Under the pieces are notes generated by a model, which saw only the letters and a program-made list of their open reading frames with translations, had not been told where the DNA came from and ran no database searches. A stretch of DNA of 35,867 nucleotides from positions 1 through 35,867 of IMG/VR virus record IMGVR_UViG_3300025280_000087, one strand, 5' to 3'. Both the position numbers and the translations under genes were made by a program. Shown here one piece after another: positions 13,091-21,692 of this stretch. Position 1 is the stretch's first letter; every line of letters starts with the position of its first letter. The stretch comes from a virus.

Positions 13091-13549
13091 TCAACCTCCG
13101 GTTGCGAGCCGCCGATAGTGAGCCATAGAGTCGGGCGACACTGGACGCATACCCAAATCGCCAGTCGGCAACCGCATCTCACAGCGGAAGACCCTCCTGT
13201 CGTGCCCCGTCTCTCTCGCGATTACGTGAATCGCCTCGTGGCTGAACACTGTGGGGTGTAGCCAGTATCGTTCGTCAATAATGATGCCAGCCGGCTCACC
13301 GTCCTCGAACACGGTCATGCCATAAGACAGGTAGCCGTGTTCACTAATCAACATTCTGGCAGTGCCTAACGGCACAGACATAGGCTTCGCCAATGGCCCA
13401 AGACACCGAGACACATCGCGCCAGATGCCACGGTGTAGCTCGAGTGGCTGCTGTGGGCGGGCACCGATCACGATGATGTCCCCCATTTGCTGATTTGCTA
13501 GACCGCCCATCGCGCAAACGGTGAACGCGAACAGCCAGCGCACCCTCAC
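13091..13549 (-). CDS. secreted HExxH protein
   Basis: A 152-aa protein with a probable signal peptide (VRWLFAFTVCAMGGLA) and a zinc-site motif SHEAIHVI near residue 104, followed by the ERGHDRR-like stretch ARETGHDRRVFRCE. This suggests a zincin-type metal-binding domain exported to the periplasm. The catalytic state cannot be judged. Start is GTG 13549, overlapping the previous TGA (GTGA). It lies just after the lysis genes, so action on the envelope or on exported proteins is plausible. It shares only the HExxH idea with the 91-aa protein at 379-654. Confidence 0.65.
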   Translation of the reverse strand: MRVRWLFAFTVCAMGGLANQQMGDIIVIGARPQQPLELHRGIWRDVSRCLGPLAKPMSVPLGTARMLISEHGYLSYGMTVFEDGEPAGIIIDERYWLHPTVFSHEAIHVIARETGHDRRVFRCEMRLPTGDLGMRPVSPDSMAHYRRLATGG

Positions 13550-13725
13550 TGGTCAAGCTCCTCGCGGACGGTGCCGCAGTACTGGCACACGTCCTTCCAA
13601 CCGTCCATACGGGTGCCGCACTCTTCGCAACTCCACCGCGGCCTCGCCTTCGCGACGTAGCAGACCACACCCTCGGCTGCGTCCTCGAGGACGATGGCGA
13701 CCCGATAACCACGCGGCTCGTACAT
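13546..13725 (-). CDS. 59-aa zinc-ribbon protein
   Basis: A short gene between coupled neighbours: ATG 13725 follows directly after the previous TGA (TGAATG) and its stop overlaps the next GTG. The N-terminus is strand-like (YEPRGYRVAIVLEDAAEGVV), followed by WSCEECGTRM and CQYCGTV, a four-cysteine zinc ribbon. It ends VREELDQ. Function unknown. Confidence 0.68.
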   Translation of the reverse strand: MYEPRGYRVAIVLEDAAEGVVCYVAKARPRWSCEECGTRMDGWKDVCQYCGTVREELDQ

Positions 13726-13887
13726 TCACCCAACGAGTACATCTAGGTAGAGAGCTTCAACGTCGGGAGGGTCCAGCCATTCATGCGGGGTGTGTTTATT
13801 TGTGTCGAGTTTGCAGAAGAAACACCAGCGGTCGCCGGCATCGTTGCTCTGCTGGCAGCGGGGGCAGCTCCACTCGCGGCGAGTCAC
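13726..13887 (-). CDS. 53-aa zinc-ribbon protein
   Basis: From GTG 13887, overlapping the endolysin stop (GTGA), the product reads TRREWSCPRCQQSNDAGDRW, then CFFCKLDTN, then an acidic tail. The CPRC/CFFC spacing is a RanBP2/zinc-ribbon type knuckle. The 87-aa version would extend into the endolysin gene and is unlikely. Together with 13546-13725 it forms a pair of tiny zinc ribbons. Confidence 0.68.
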   Translation of the reverse strand: MTRREWSCPRCQQSNDAGDRWCFFCKLDTNKHTPHEWLDPPDVEALYLDVLVG

Positions 13888-14381
13888 AAGCCCGCCTGAC
13901 GTAGATGCAAAAGCCGGCGCAGCCAACCGCGCAGGAACTTGAGCTGGTTGCCCCTGCTGATTCGGTAGTAGAAGTCGACGCGCTGCCACGTCATGCCGTC
14001 GAAGACCGCGCGCGCTGGCAGGTCATCTACCGCGGCCTGGGTCTGGGGTCCGAACGCACCGTCAACCGTTGCGCCGACCGACCGTTGCAGCAACTTGACC
14101 GCGCGGCGTACACCGTGGTTTACGGCAGCGTCGAAGTGGGCGAGAGAGACGGGCCACGGCAACGCATCGCACCTCGCCGCCGTCCAATAGTCGCGGTGGT
14201 AGATAGCCTCGACTTCTAATAGGGTGATGCGCTTAACGTCGCGACTGAGCAGCGAAGCCCTCCACGCATCATAGGTCTTCTGGGTGATGCCGAAGTTCGT
14301 GGCGCCGCCGCGGTCGTCGGGGTCATTCACGTACCCGCCTTCCGCCTTCAAGATGACGGGCAACGCCTGCTCGAAGCTCAT
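13884..14381 (-). CDS. endolysin, GH108 muramidase with peptidoglycan-binding tail
   Basis: A 165-aa lysozyme-like enzyme that would hydrolyse peptidoglycan at the end of infection. The N-terminal KAEGGYVNDPDDRGGATNFGIT is the GH108 signature: glutamate of EGGY as general acid, then the D-D-x-G-G-x-T-x-x-G motif. Further on come IYHRDYW, ARCDALP, AVNHGVRRAVKLLQ, and a C-terminal VDGAFGPQTQAAV block typical of PG_binding_3 domains. It has no obvious signal peptide, so it depends on a holin. The ATG at 14381 overlaps the upstream stop. It follows the spanin-like and holin-like genes as in a standard lysis cassette. Confidence 0.92.
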   Translation of the reverse strand: MSFEQALPVILKAEGGYVNDPDDRGGATNFGITQKTYDAWRASLLSRDVKRITLLEVEAIYHRDYWTAARCDALPWPVSLAHFDAAVNHGVRRAVKLLQRSVGATVDGAFGPQTQAAVDDLPARAVFDGMTWQRVDFYYRISRGNQLKFLRGWLRRLLHLRQAGL

Positions 14382-14998
14382 CGGACAGCCGCCACGATCA
14401 GCAGCAGCACACCAGCCCCGCCGAGCAGCTTGTCCCTGCGCTCGTGCTGGGCAATAGCCTCCATAGCGCGTTCTGCGCCTGCCCGATACGCGTCACCCTT
14501 CGCGTCTGAGAGCTTGCGCAACCGCACTTCAGCCGCCAGCAACGCATCGGTCTGGTCGACACGCTGCCACACGATGCGCAAAGCGTTGTCGTGCAGGCTG
14601 TCGCGCTTCACAGCCGATGCGTGGAGCGAGTCGATGATCTGGCCGAGTTGCGTGATTGCCATAACCGCTGCAACCGAGTCGCCCGCCAACTCTTCAGCGC
14701 GCTGACGGATCGCGTCGGCACGTTCGACCGCCTTGCGTCCGAGCTCCTGCGCAGCAGCGACCTCAATAGCCGTCGTGGTGCGCAGCGCATCTGTCGTGTC
14801 TCTCAGAGCTTGTGTTGCCCTGCGCTCAACCTCGAGGGCATCGCCCATATCAGCCACGATGTCAGCAAGCGCGTCACCGCGCGTCAGATGCTCGAGCGCG
14901 TCGGCTTTCGCGATGCCCGCCGAGCACTGAGCCGCCACCGCAAATACCAGAGCGATGAGTGCCAAAGCGCCGAGCGCCTTCGTGGAATTACCCGTCAT
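14378..14998 (-). CDS. spanin-like membrane protein with coiled coil
   Basis: A 206-aa protein: an N-terminal hydrophobic segment (LGALALIALVFAVAAQ, ending near a Cys), a long helical/coiled-coil body full of Ala, Arg and Asp (RATQALRDTTDALRTTT, ELGRKAVERADAIRQRAEEL), and a C-terminal hydrophobic end (LLGGAGVLLLIVAAV). This resembles an Rz-type inner-membrane spanin. The second, C-terminal membrane segment is unusual for Rz and could make it an antiholin or a membrane-tethered coiled coil. It overlaps its neighbours in the lysis cassette. Confidence 0.6.
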   Translation of the reverse strand: MTGNSTKALGALALIALVFAVAAQCSAGIAKADALEHLTRGDALADIVADMGDALEVERRATQALRDTTDALRTTTAIEVAAAQELGRKAVERADAIRQRAEELAGDSVAAVMAITQLGQIIDSLHASAVKRDSLHDNALRIVWQRVDQTDALLAAEVRLRKLSDAKGDAYRAGAERAMEAIAQHERRDKLLGGAGVLLLIVAAVR

Positions 14999-15182
14999 AA
15001 TAGTTGGCTCGGTTGCGCTCGTCCTGCCAACTCTTCGCGCCTGCCCCGCCCATGACTACCGTGGTGACCGAAACGAACGGCGTCGGGTCATCGAAGTAGA
15101 CCGCGAGCACAGCGGAGAGCACGACGACATAGGGAGCGATTCGCCAGAACCTCGAACCCTTGTGCCACCTGTCGTCGGTCAT
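14988..15182 (-). CDS. small membrane protein, holin-like
   Basis: A 64-aa protein with one or two hydrophobic segments: APYVVVLSAVLAVYF and a weaker SVTTVVMGGAGA, with charged ends (TDDRWHKGSR, QDERNRAN). Size, topology and place between a coiled-coil membrane protein and the spanin/endolysin genes fit a class II-like holin, but small phage membrane proteins are hard to assign. Coupled to the previous gene by ATGA. Confidence 0.6.
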   Translation of the reverse strand: MTDDRWHKGSRFWRIAPYVVVLSAVLAVYFDDPTPFVSVTTVVMGGAGAKSWQDERNRANYYDG

Positions 15183-15451
15183 CGTGGTTCCGTGCGCCGT
15201 TCCCTTAGCCCGTCCGTCACCCAGCCCTCGAGCCGCTCCATCCAGCCCTGGTGTGATTCTTGGGTCGCGGTAATAGCTGCGATCTCTGCTGCCTGGTCCG
15301 AGTCAGATTTGACCAAAGCCGCGACCGACTGCTTGATGTCCAATATGTCGCGCCGCATTCCGTTAAGAGCCCACTTCATTCCGCCAACCACCGCGAGCGC
15401 CGGCATCACTAGACCGGCGATGTTGAGTGCGAGGTCTAGTGGGATATCCAT
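15179..15451 (-). CDS. membrane-anchored coiled-coil protein, holin-associated
   Basis: A 90-aa protein with one N-terminal membrane segment (ALNIAGLVMPALAVVGGMKWAL) and a coiled-coil helix (RRDILDIKQSVAALVKSDSDQ, ending in a Trp-containing ERLEGWV). XhlA-like holin partners combine a membrane segment with a coiled coil, though usually in the other order. It starts at ATG 15451 at the head of the lysis cassette, after about 94 bases without a clear gene. Confidence 0.55.
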   Translation of the reverse strand: MDIPLDLALNIAGLVMPALAVVGGMKWALNGMRRDILDIKQSVAALVKSDSDQAAEIAAITATQESHQGWMERLEGWVTDGLRERRTEPR

Positions 15452-15545
15452 GACGCTTGTCCGTTAAGGGAAGCGACCCGCAGCCCCATGCCCGCACGTC
15501 GCGGAGGCAACGCCGCACGGGACTGACAGTGACCACGGGCCGCGG

Positions 15546-15863
15546 TCATTCTTGAACATCCACAATGCGCGGCAACTCGCGGTCGATCTCAGCGAGAATC
15601 GACTGCACGTGGCGGGCTTCGGCGTGCAGGCGGGGTAGTCGGTACTCGATGGCTGCGAACTTCTCGTCAAGCTCGTTGAGTTGTCCCCACACCGCAGGCT
15701 CTTCAACCGTCATCACATCCATGAAGTCCATGCGCAGCTCGGCGGCTTCGACTCTAATATTTGTCAGCGCGCCCATGAGTTCACGGAACGGCTGTCCGAT
15801 GCGGTCAGCCAGCGCGTCGAGCGCATTGGCTTTGTCGATGAATTCCTGTGTTTTGATATGCAT
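15546..15863 (-). CDS. coiled-coil hypothetical protein
   Basis: A 105-aa, almost wholly helical protein: DKANALDALADRIGQPFREL, NIRVEAAELRMDFMDVM, ELDEKFAAIEYRLPRLHAEAR and ILAEIDREL. ATG 15863 follows directly on the stop of the large tail protein (TAAATG). It could be a tail-fibre chaperone, judging from its place after the fibre/tip gene, but no family match is certain. Confidence 0.6.
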   Translation of the reverse strand: MHIKTQEFIDKANALDALADRIGQPFRELMGALTNIRVEAAELRMDFMDVMTVEEPAVWGQLNELDEKFAAIEYRLPRLHAEARHVQSILAEIDRELPRIVDVQE

Positions 15864-18800
15864 TTAGATAGTCACGTCATAGGAATCAGCGTCATAGAGG
15901 ATCTTTGCCCAGCCGAAGCCGGCGTCAGATGTGCCGCTTGCGCTCGTCAGGTCGGTGTCAACGAAGTAGCCGACACCAGTAGCCACCGTGTGCGCTAACC
16001 CTGTCGTAGTTACAGCCGACCACGCAGACGCACTCGCAGAGTGGGTGTTCGTCGCGATAGTGACGCCTACGGAAGACGGCGGCGTGCCGCCCGAATACGT
16101 GCCATACTTCAGCGTTGCCACGCACGTATCACCTGCGTTGCGCCGCACACCGTTCGTCTGGAACGAAGTGATGTTCGCGCCTGGTGGCAGCACGACCGGC
16201 CCGAAGATGTCGAGGTTGTTCGCAGCGGTGCCGGGATAGATGGAAGCGCCCGAATGCGTCCAACTCTCAGCTTCAGACGCGGGCATGAACTCGGGCGCCG
16301 CGATGGTCAATGTCTTCGCTACCGTGTCGATGTTCTCGAGTGCAATCGTGATGCCCTTGTGGCGTGTCGCGCCGAGCGCGTCGTTGTACGTCGCGTCGAA
16401 GCTGAACTGGCCCGTGACACCCGCGGACACCGTGAGGTTCTTCGTGACCGTGAACACCCGCGTGCCGGCTGACCACGTGCCGGAAGTCCATGACGTGGAC
16501 GCTGACGCGGTGGTGGTCCCGCCCGCGCCATCGGGATACGAATAAGTGTGGTCGAACGCAGTCATCGACTCGGACAAGTCTTTGCCCGCTATCGTGATGG
16601 TGATAGTCGTGCCCGACCGCGTAGCCGTGACGTGGAACGTCGGTGGGATAAACTCGGAATCACCACGCCTTCGCTTGACGGTCCACAACCTGTCCGACCC
16701 GCCATCCTGCGTCACGTCACCGTCACCGTTCTCCGCGATGATCTCGACCCACACCATCTGCCCGATCTGGGCCTTGTGGTCTGCGGCGACATCGGCGTGC
16801 GCGGCCTCGAGCTTCAGGCTGCCGTGCTGCCCTGTCAGCGTGAAGTCTTTGGACGAGCTGGTCGGTGCAGTTGGGTCTGATGGCGTGTTCGCTGTCGTGA
16901 TGCGCCCGTAGCCCCTGGAAAACGCACGGTTGCCCATCCACGTCAGTTGCACGAACCCGTCATCCTCGAACCCGATCTCAGCGCCCGTCAGCAGCGCATC
17001 GCTTTCGTAGCCGTCGTGCGTGACCGTCTCGGACGTGCCGAGTATGTCAGAGTACGCTTGCACCCATACCGTGAACTCGCGGCCCTCGAGGTCGTGACAT
17101 GCCTGGATGCGTGCCAACGCCGCGACTGGCCCCCGTATCGCGTTGTCGGTGTTCGGGTCGCGACCGACGAAGCGGTCTGACTCAACCGCTATCGGGTCAC
17201 CTGGCTCGAGCCACGGGTGCGGGATGTTCGAGCGGAAGCGCCAGAGCATCATGCCGTTGCCGAGCGCGGCCACGGTCCTGTCGGCTAGCGTACCGGCTAC
17301 CGTCGCGTCTTCGATGTACTTGGACACCTCATCCTCGGCCCCTTCCGTGATGTCGACCAACGCACGCCCGAGCTTGGTGATGCCAGCCGAGTGCGTGACC
17401 GACTTCGTGCCGGCGTACGCGCCCTTCCCCTCGTCCTTCGTCTGGTCCCAGCCGTGCGCGACTTTGTAGCCAGTGACACGGGTGCGCAGCCCGGGCGTCA
17501 CGCCGAGCATCTTCACCTCTTCCATCGGGAAAAACGCAATAGGACTCTTGCGTGTGAAGAAGTCGACCCACTTGAACCGGCCTTGGCTTTCGATCACCGA
17601 GCCGCCAGCTATCCACGCAATGCGGTTGAGTTCGGTGAGCCCTTTGCGTGTCGTGCTGATGGTTTTCGTGACGGTCGTGGATGCGTCCTCCACGCCCGGG
17701 CCGATGTAGCGAGCAGCGACACCAATTTGCCCGCTCATCAAGTCGTCGTATGTCGCCTTGAGTGTGCTGGTCGTGTAGGTCAGCGGTTGTAACGTCGATG
17801 CCGCAATCACCGGGATGTCGCGGTTCGACAGCGCAAGCGGCGAAACGCAGAACAGCTTCACGTCGGGGCCTGCCGCCTCGTAGTCGTCAATCACGAAGTC
17901 TGCGCGGTGCAGCCAGTCCTGGCGCGGTAGGTCTGGATGCCCGATCCAGATGCGCAGGTGGAGCTGCCCGACGTGGTACGTGCTGAACAGGTCTTCCACG
18001 AACGAGCGATAGTCGCGGTTGCCGTTGCGGAGCAGCGATACCTCGAGTTCAGGGATCTCCGACTGCATCGTCAGCGGGTCGACCGCCCAGGTGGTGCCGC
18101 CGAAGGTGACCAGCCCATCGACACGCTCAGACGTGACTTCACGCACGCCCATACGGCGCACTGTCGGCGTCTCTGTCGTTGCAGTCGATGGCGTGAGCGT
18201 CGTGCGGATGTCGTAGTTCTGCTGGCGCACAAATGCTGACAGGTTGGTGCCGTTGTTCGCGTACTGGTCGTGCGGGCTGGTCGCTGGGTCGGCTGAGTTG
18301 TCTGCGCCTATCACGTCACCATCGCTGACCGTTGTCCAGCCCTGCACACCGTCATCTATCTGCACGATGAATGTGGTGGACCCCGGCGTGTTGCCCTCAA
18401 CGACCATCTCGAGGTCGCCGCTACCAGGCGCCGCGCCCAGGTCGATGTCGGCGGTCGTAAACGTCATGGTGGTTTCTGAGTACGTGTTGCCCTTCAGGCT
18501 GAAGTAGGGCACGCCGGCAGCTTGACCCTCGTCCTTGTACAGCGTGCCGCCCGTGTCGAGCTGCTGGTCAGACACGGCGGTGATCTGGTGGCGGCTGACC
18601 ACGTGCCCGTTGTCCGTGATGTTCGTGTTGCCGGTATCGCATATCCACGAAGCGTTCGACGCCGCGACACCCTCACCCTTGAGCGCCCACACCATCAGCA
18701 GCGTCGTCGGCTTGATCGGTGCGCCGGCTTCCCGGGCCGCGAATGTGGTGACTGGCGCCGGACCCACGAGCGGGGCCGTGTCGCCCGTCTTGAACGTGAA

Positions 18801-19307
18801 CGTGACGTTCGCCTTCGCTGCTCCAGCGGTGACGTACACGACTTGACTGATGGGCACGATGCGCCACACCGTGTCGTCCAGCGCGTTCGACAACGCTGCA
18901 CCATGCAGCCGAAACATCTGCGCTGCCCACTTCGTGACTTCCTGGCCGGCGCCCGTGTCGTTGTCCAGCCGGATCACAGCGTTGTCTATCTCAATCGTCT
19001 CGACATCGGAGCCCGCCCACTCGATGACCGCGCAGTCGATTGTAGCCGAGAGCGGAGGCACGAGTGCCGTGATGTCCGAGCCAGCCGACTCCGTGACGGC
19101 TTCGGCGTGGACCGTCGCTGAACCAGTCAGCCGCACGCCGCCCTCTTCCAGCGTCTCGAATCCTGACGTTGAATTCGCCGCGTCCCAATCCGCCTCGATG
19201 TCGATGATGTCCTCCGCATCGACTGTCAATACCTCGAGGATGGGCCGCGCCTCTTGTGGATGGCGCTCTAGTCGCTGGCGTAGCGGCTCCGTGAACCCGT
19301 GGCGCAT
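15864..19307 (-). CDS. large tail tip / fibre-type protein
   Basis: A 1147-aa protein, the largest here. The N-terminal part (LEVLTVDAEDIIDIEADWD) is followed by several beta-rich domains with many Thr, Gly and Val. A hub-like middle contains LVTFGGTTWAVDPLTMQSEIP, LHLRIWIGHPDLPRQDW, IDDYEAAGPDVKLF and PWLEPGDPI. The C-terminal 350 residues look like a fibre region (SASTSWTSGTWSAG, GATRHKGITIALENI, EAESWTHSGAS). It probably forms the tail tip and contacts the receptor. ATG 19307 is one base after the protease stop (TAACATG). No enzymatic motif is seen. Confidence 0.78.
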   Translation of the reverse strand: MRHGFTEPLRQRLERHPQEARPILEVLTVDAEDIIDIEADWDAANSTSGFETLEEGGVRLTGSATVHAEAVTESAGSDITALVPPLSATIDCAVIEWAGSDVETIEIDNAVIRLDNDTGAGQEVTKWAAQMFRLHGAALSNALDDTVWRIVPISQVVYVTAGAAKANVTFTFKTGDTAPLVGPAPVTTFAAREAGAPIKPTTLLMVWALKGEGVAASNASWICDTGNTNITDNGHVVSRHQITAVSDQQLDTGGTLYKDEGQAAGVPYFSLKGNTYSETTMTFTTADIDLGAAPGSGDLEMVVEGNTPGSTTFIVQIDDGVQGWTTVSDGDVIGADNSADPATSPHDQYANNGTNLSAFVRQQNYDIRTTLTPSTATTETPTVRRMGVREVTSERVDGLVTFGGTTWAVDPLTMQSEIPELEVSLLRNGNRDYRSFVEDLFSTYHVGQLHLRIWIGHPDLPRQDWLHRADFVIDDYEAAGPDVKLFCVSPLALSNRDIPVIAASTLQPLTYTTSTLKATYDDLMSGQIGVAARYIGPGVEDASTTVTKTISTTRKGLTELNRIAWIAGGSVIESQGRFKWVDFFTRKSPIAFFPMEEVKMLGVTPGLRTRVTGYKVAHGWDQTKDEGKGAYAGTKSVTHSAGITKLGRALVDITEGAEDEVSKYIEDATVAGTLADRTVAALGNGMMLWRFRSNIPHPWLEPGDPIAVESDRFVGRDPNTDNAIRGPVAALARIQACHDLEGREFTVWVQAYSDILGTSETVTHDGYESDALLTGAEIGFEDDGFVQLTWMGNRAFSRGYGRITTANTPSDPTAPTSSSKDFTLTGQHGSLKLEAAHADVAADHKAQIGQMVWVEIIAENGDGDVTQDGGSDRLWTVKRRRGDSEFIPPTFHVTATRSGTTITITIAGKDLSESMTAFDHTYSYPDGAGGTTTASASTSWTSGTWSAGTRVFTVTKNLTVSAGVTGQFSFDATYNDALGATRHKGITIALENIDTVAKTLTIAAPEFMPASEAESWTHSGASIYPGTAANNLDIFGPVVLPPGANITSFQTNGVRRNAGDTCVATLKYGTYSGGTPPSSVGVTIATNTHSASASAWSAVTTTGLAHTVATGVGYFVDTDLTSASGTSDAGFGWAKILYDADSYDVTI

Positions 19308-19308
19308 G

Positions 19309-19929
19309 TTACCGCTTCGCCAACTCCAACAGCCGGCGGGCCGCTTCCAGTGTGGTCCGCTCGTCCTCACGCTTATCCGTTACTTCCTCGACGGGCTGGC
19401 GTTCGGTCTTCGCAGCTTCCAGCGAGCGCACCGCAACGTCTGTGTTAGGGTTCGCCGGATATGTCACAGGGCTGACATCGTACAGCCGCTTGACCTTTTG
19501 AATCGTGCGCAGTTCGCGGCCTGTCTCTTCGTTGGTCGTTTCCCATGTATCCGTTTCGACAGTGAAGCCGAAACTCATCTGATCGACATCACCGCGGTCA
19601 ATCGCTTCGCGGAGCGCAGCAGCCGAGTCGGGCAAGTCGATTTCACTGAGCAGGCCACGCTGGTCGACCGACAGCCTGAGAGTGCCCGACTTTGTGCGAC
19701 CTAGCACGTGGTTGCTGTCGTGGTTCCACAGCGCGCGCACGTCGTCACTCAGCACGTCATCGAACGCGCCGGCTGCAATGCGCTCATCGAACATGCCCAG
19801 GTCGTAGACATCACCGAACGTCGCGGCGTGTCCGCGCAGGGTCATGCCGGCGTCGGTCGTGTCGGCCCTGAACTCCGCTATAGGCCGATACCGGAACTCG
19901 ACGCCCTCGGGGATCTTGGTGTTGCTCAT
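19309..19929 (-). CDS. HK97-type prohead maturation protease, displaced
   Basis: A 206-aa serine protease of the HK97 prohead family, which degrades the scaffold and delta domain during head maturation. It has LRGHAATFGDV, VRALWNHDSNHVLGRTKSGTLRL (histidine of the catalytic site in NHD), VDQMSFGFTV (nucleophile serine) and LYDVSPVTYPA near the end. Length suits the family. AGAGGAACGAAACG precedes ATG 19929. It normally sits between portal and capsid; here it is in the tail region, between a small unknown gene and the tail tip gene, about 8 kb downstream of the capsid gene in transcription order. Confidence 0.88.
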   Translation of the reverse strand: MSNTKIPEGVEFRYRPIAEFRADTTDAGMTLRGHAATFGDVYDLGMFDERIAAGAFDDVLSDDVRALWNHDSNHVLGRTKSGTLRLSVDQRGLLSEIDLPDSAAALREAIDRGDVDQMSFGFTVETDTWETTNEETGRELRTIQKVKRLYDVSPVTYPANPNTDVAVRSLEAAKTERQPVEEVTDKREDERTTLEAARRLLELAKR

Positions 19930-19941
19930 CGTTTCGTTCCT

Positions 19942-20340
19942 CTAGTCTACGGGTGCAGGGCTTGGGTCGCCCAGGAATGCGTGTGGAGGCATCCAGTCCT
20001 GGGTCACCACGTCGCCCGTCTGCGTGTCGCCTTGCTCCACGTCCAATTCGCGGTTCACTGTCTTGCCGTCATCGTCCAGCACGTCCCGCCTCACGAGCTT
20101 CCTGAACACCGCGCGCCGCTGCGCTATCGTCAGACTCGTTTTCAGTTCGCCCCACGTGTCAGCGATCTGCTCGGCGCCGAGCTGCTGTAGCTGCTCCCAT
20201 AGCTCCGTCGACTGCTGACCGTGCAGATAGCACCACCGCCTGCCACGGTACAACACCACCGAGTTGAACTGCGATGGGCTCACGGTGTGCTCACCGCGGT
20301 CACTGAATACTGCCTTCGGTACGCGATAGAACATGGTCAT
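19942..20340 (-). CDS. hypothetical protein in the tail region
   Basis: A 132-aa protein beginning TMFYRVPKAVF. Strand-like ends (SVVLYRGRRWCYLHG) surround helices (ELWEQLQQLGAEQIADTW, LTIAQRRAVFRKLVRRDVL). It starts at ATG 20340 overlapping the TGA of the 11-aa ORF. I recognise no family; its position suggests a tail or fibre accessory protein. Confidence 0.6.
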   Translation of the reverse strand: MTMFYRVPKAVFSDRGEHTVSPSQFNSVVLYRGRRWCYLHGQQSTELWEQLQQLGAEQIADTWGELKTSLTIAQRRAVFRKLVRRDVLDDDGKTVNRELDVEQGDTQTGDVVTQDWMPPHAFLGDPSPAPVD

Positions 20341-20372
20341 GTCTGGTCGTTGTAAGCGGTGTACAGTGCCAT
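20337..20372 (-). CDS. 11-aa micro-ORF linking two genes
   Basis: ATG 20372 shares a base with the previous stop (TGATG), and its stop overlaps the next ATG (ATGA). The peptide is MALYTAYNDQT. Its only evident purpose would be ribosome hand-over between the two genes; translation is unproven. Confidence 0.35.
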   Translation of the reverse strand: MALYTAYNDQT

Positions 20373-21691
20373 CACAGTGTTCTCATCTGAGCCATCGTTT
20401 TCGTGCCGCGGGCGATCTTGACCACATGGTATTCCGCGAACGCGGGAATCGTTGAGCCGCGGCTGTTGATGTAGCACCGCTCACCAGCGAACGCCGCAGT
20501 GAATGTCGAGGCGCTACCTGTTCCCCCAGACCCTTCACTGCCGCCATTTATTGATTCATGGAGTTGCGCAACCGCCGACGCTGAAAGCGTTGCCCTCAGT
20601 TCTATGGTGTCGCCTATCGCGGGCGTGGTGGTCATTTGGGAGTCGGATGATGTCGTGCCATCGTCGTATTCCATGCGGAACCCAGCGGCGTCACCACGAG
20701 CGCCAATCATTAACCGTGTGTCGGTACCGTCTGTGGCCGACCCGATGTAGACAATGCCGCCTGCGCTGCCCGCGCCGCCCGGGTTATATGTCCCCGTTCC
20801 GAGCGTCACGAACTTGACATACACCGTCATCTCCTGCGGCGGGAACGGCCAGTCGAAGTACATCGAGTCTGCGTTGCGCGTGACCGTGCTGGCTACTGTC
20901 TGGATGTAGGAAGAAACGAATGGCTGGTCGACCTCGACCTGCACGCCCCAGACGTAAAGGCCACTCGCACTGTCGCCGCCGTACCAGTTTTGCCCGTCGA
21001 CGGTAGCCATCCCGAAATCATGGTTCGGCGCGCTACCCCCAGAAGCGGAGTCCCACCCACTTATTGAACAGCGATACCACCCACCGCCAATGTCTTCAAT
21101 CGTTGCCTTCCCATCGTTGTTGCTATTGTGCTGGGACGTGCCCACCGCACCCGTACTCAAATTGAAATACGAATAGCGGGTGGTGCCGGCCTTCGACAAT
21201 GAGGTGATATACAACATCGTCCGTTCGCCGGCCTTGGCATAGCACGAAATAGACTGAGCGGTGTTGTCGGTGAGGGTCGGAACACTCCTTCTCAGTGAAT
21301 GAGTGTTATCCGCTGTTCCGTCCTCCACAAACTTGTCAGCCGTCGTCGTCCCGTCAGGGGCCACCACCGCGTTCGCGGAGACGGTCAACCTAATTTTCGA
21401 CCACGCCGCATTGTCCGCTTGCTCCGAATACGTCCACCCGTTGGTCCGCGCACCCTCGAGTAGCAGCGTGGGCGTGTCCCGAGTCCCGTCAGAATCCGTG
21501 TCGACCCATTCGACGCGGGGCACATTTGAGCCGGCAGATTTTAGCACGCCATCCCTCTCGATCAGTGACCCGTCTGAGGATCGTGTATGTGTCTCGGCGT
21601 TGTCTTCCCACGTCGCCGTTCGACGTGATAGAGTGCCGTGTCGTGTAAGGCTTTCGCCGCCGAAGAATCCAAGGTCCGCTGCATCAGCCAT
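20372..21691 (-). CDS. tail protein with carbohydrate-binding-like domains
   Basis: A 439-aa protein. The middle carries LLLEGARTNGWTYSEQ, NAVVAPDGTTTADKFVEDG, AQSISCYAKAGERTMLYIT and IEDIGGGWYRCSISG, a domain seen in many tailed-phage receptor proteins and resembling a carbohydrate-binding jelly roll. A second domain (MTVYVKFVTLGTGTYNPGG, IELRATLS) resembles a LamG/concanavalin-type fold. It probably binds a cell-surface glycan at the tail tip. ATG 21691 lies one base after the previous stop. Confidence 0.72.
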   Translation of the reverse strand: MADAADLGFFGGESLTRHGTLSRRTATWEDNAETHTRSSDGSLIERDGVLKSAGSNVPRVEWVDTDSDGTRDTPTLLLEGARTNGWTYSEQADNAAWSKIRLTVSANAVVAPDGTTTADKFVEDGTADNTHSLRRSVPTLTDNTAQSISCYAKAGERTMLYITSLSKAGTTRYSYFNLSTGAVGTSQHNSNNDGKATIEDIGGGWYRCSISGWDSASGGSAPNHDFGMATVDGQNWYGGDSASGLYVWGVQVEVDQPFVSSYIQTVASTVTRNADSMYFDWPFPPQEMTVYVKFVTLGTGTYNPGGAGSAGGIVYIGSATDGTDTRLMIGARGDAAGFRMEYDDGTTSSDSQMTTTPAIGDTIELRATLSASAVAQLHESINGGSEGSGGTGSASTFTAAFAGERCYINSRGSTIPAFAEYHVVKIARGTKTMAQMRTL

Positions 21692-21692
21692 G

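Noticed and set aside
18850-19704. 284-aa plus-strand ORF.
   Set aside because: It is antisense to the tail tip and protease genes with Ser/Thr-rich shadow composition.
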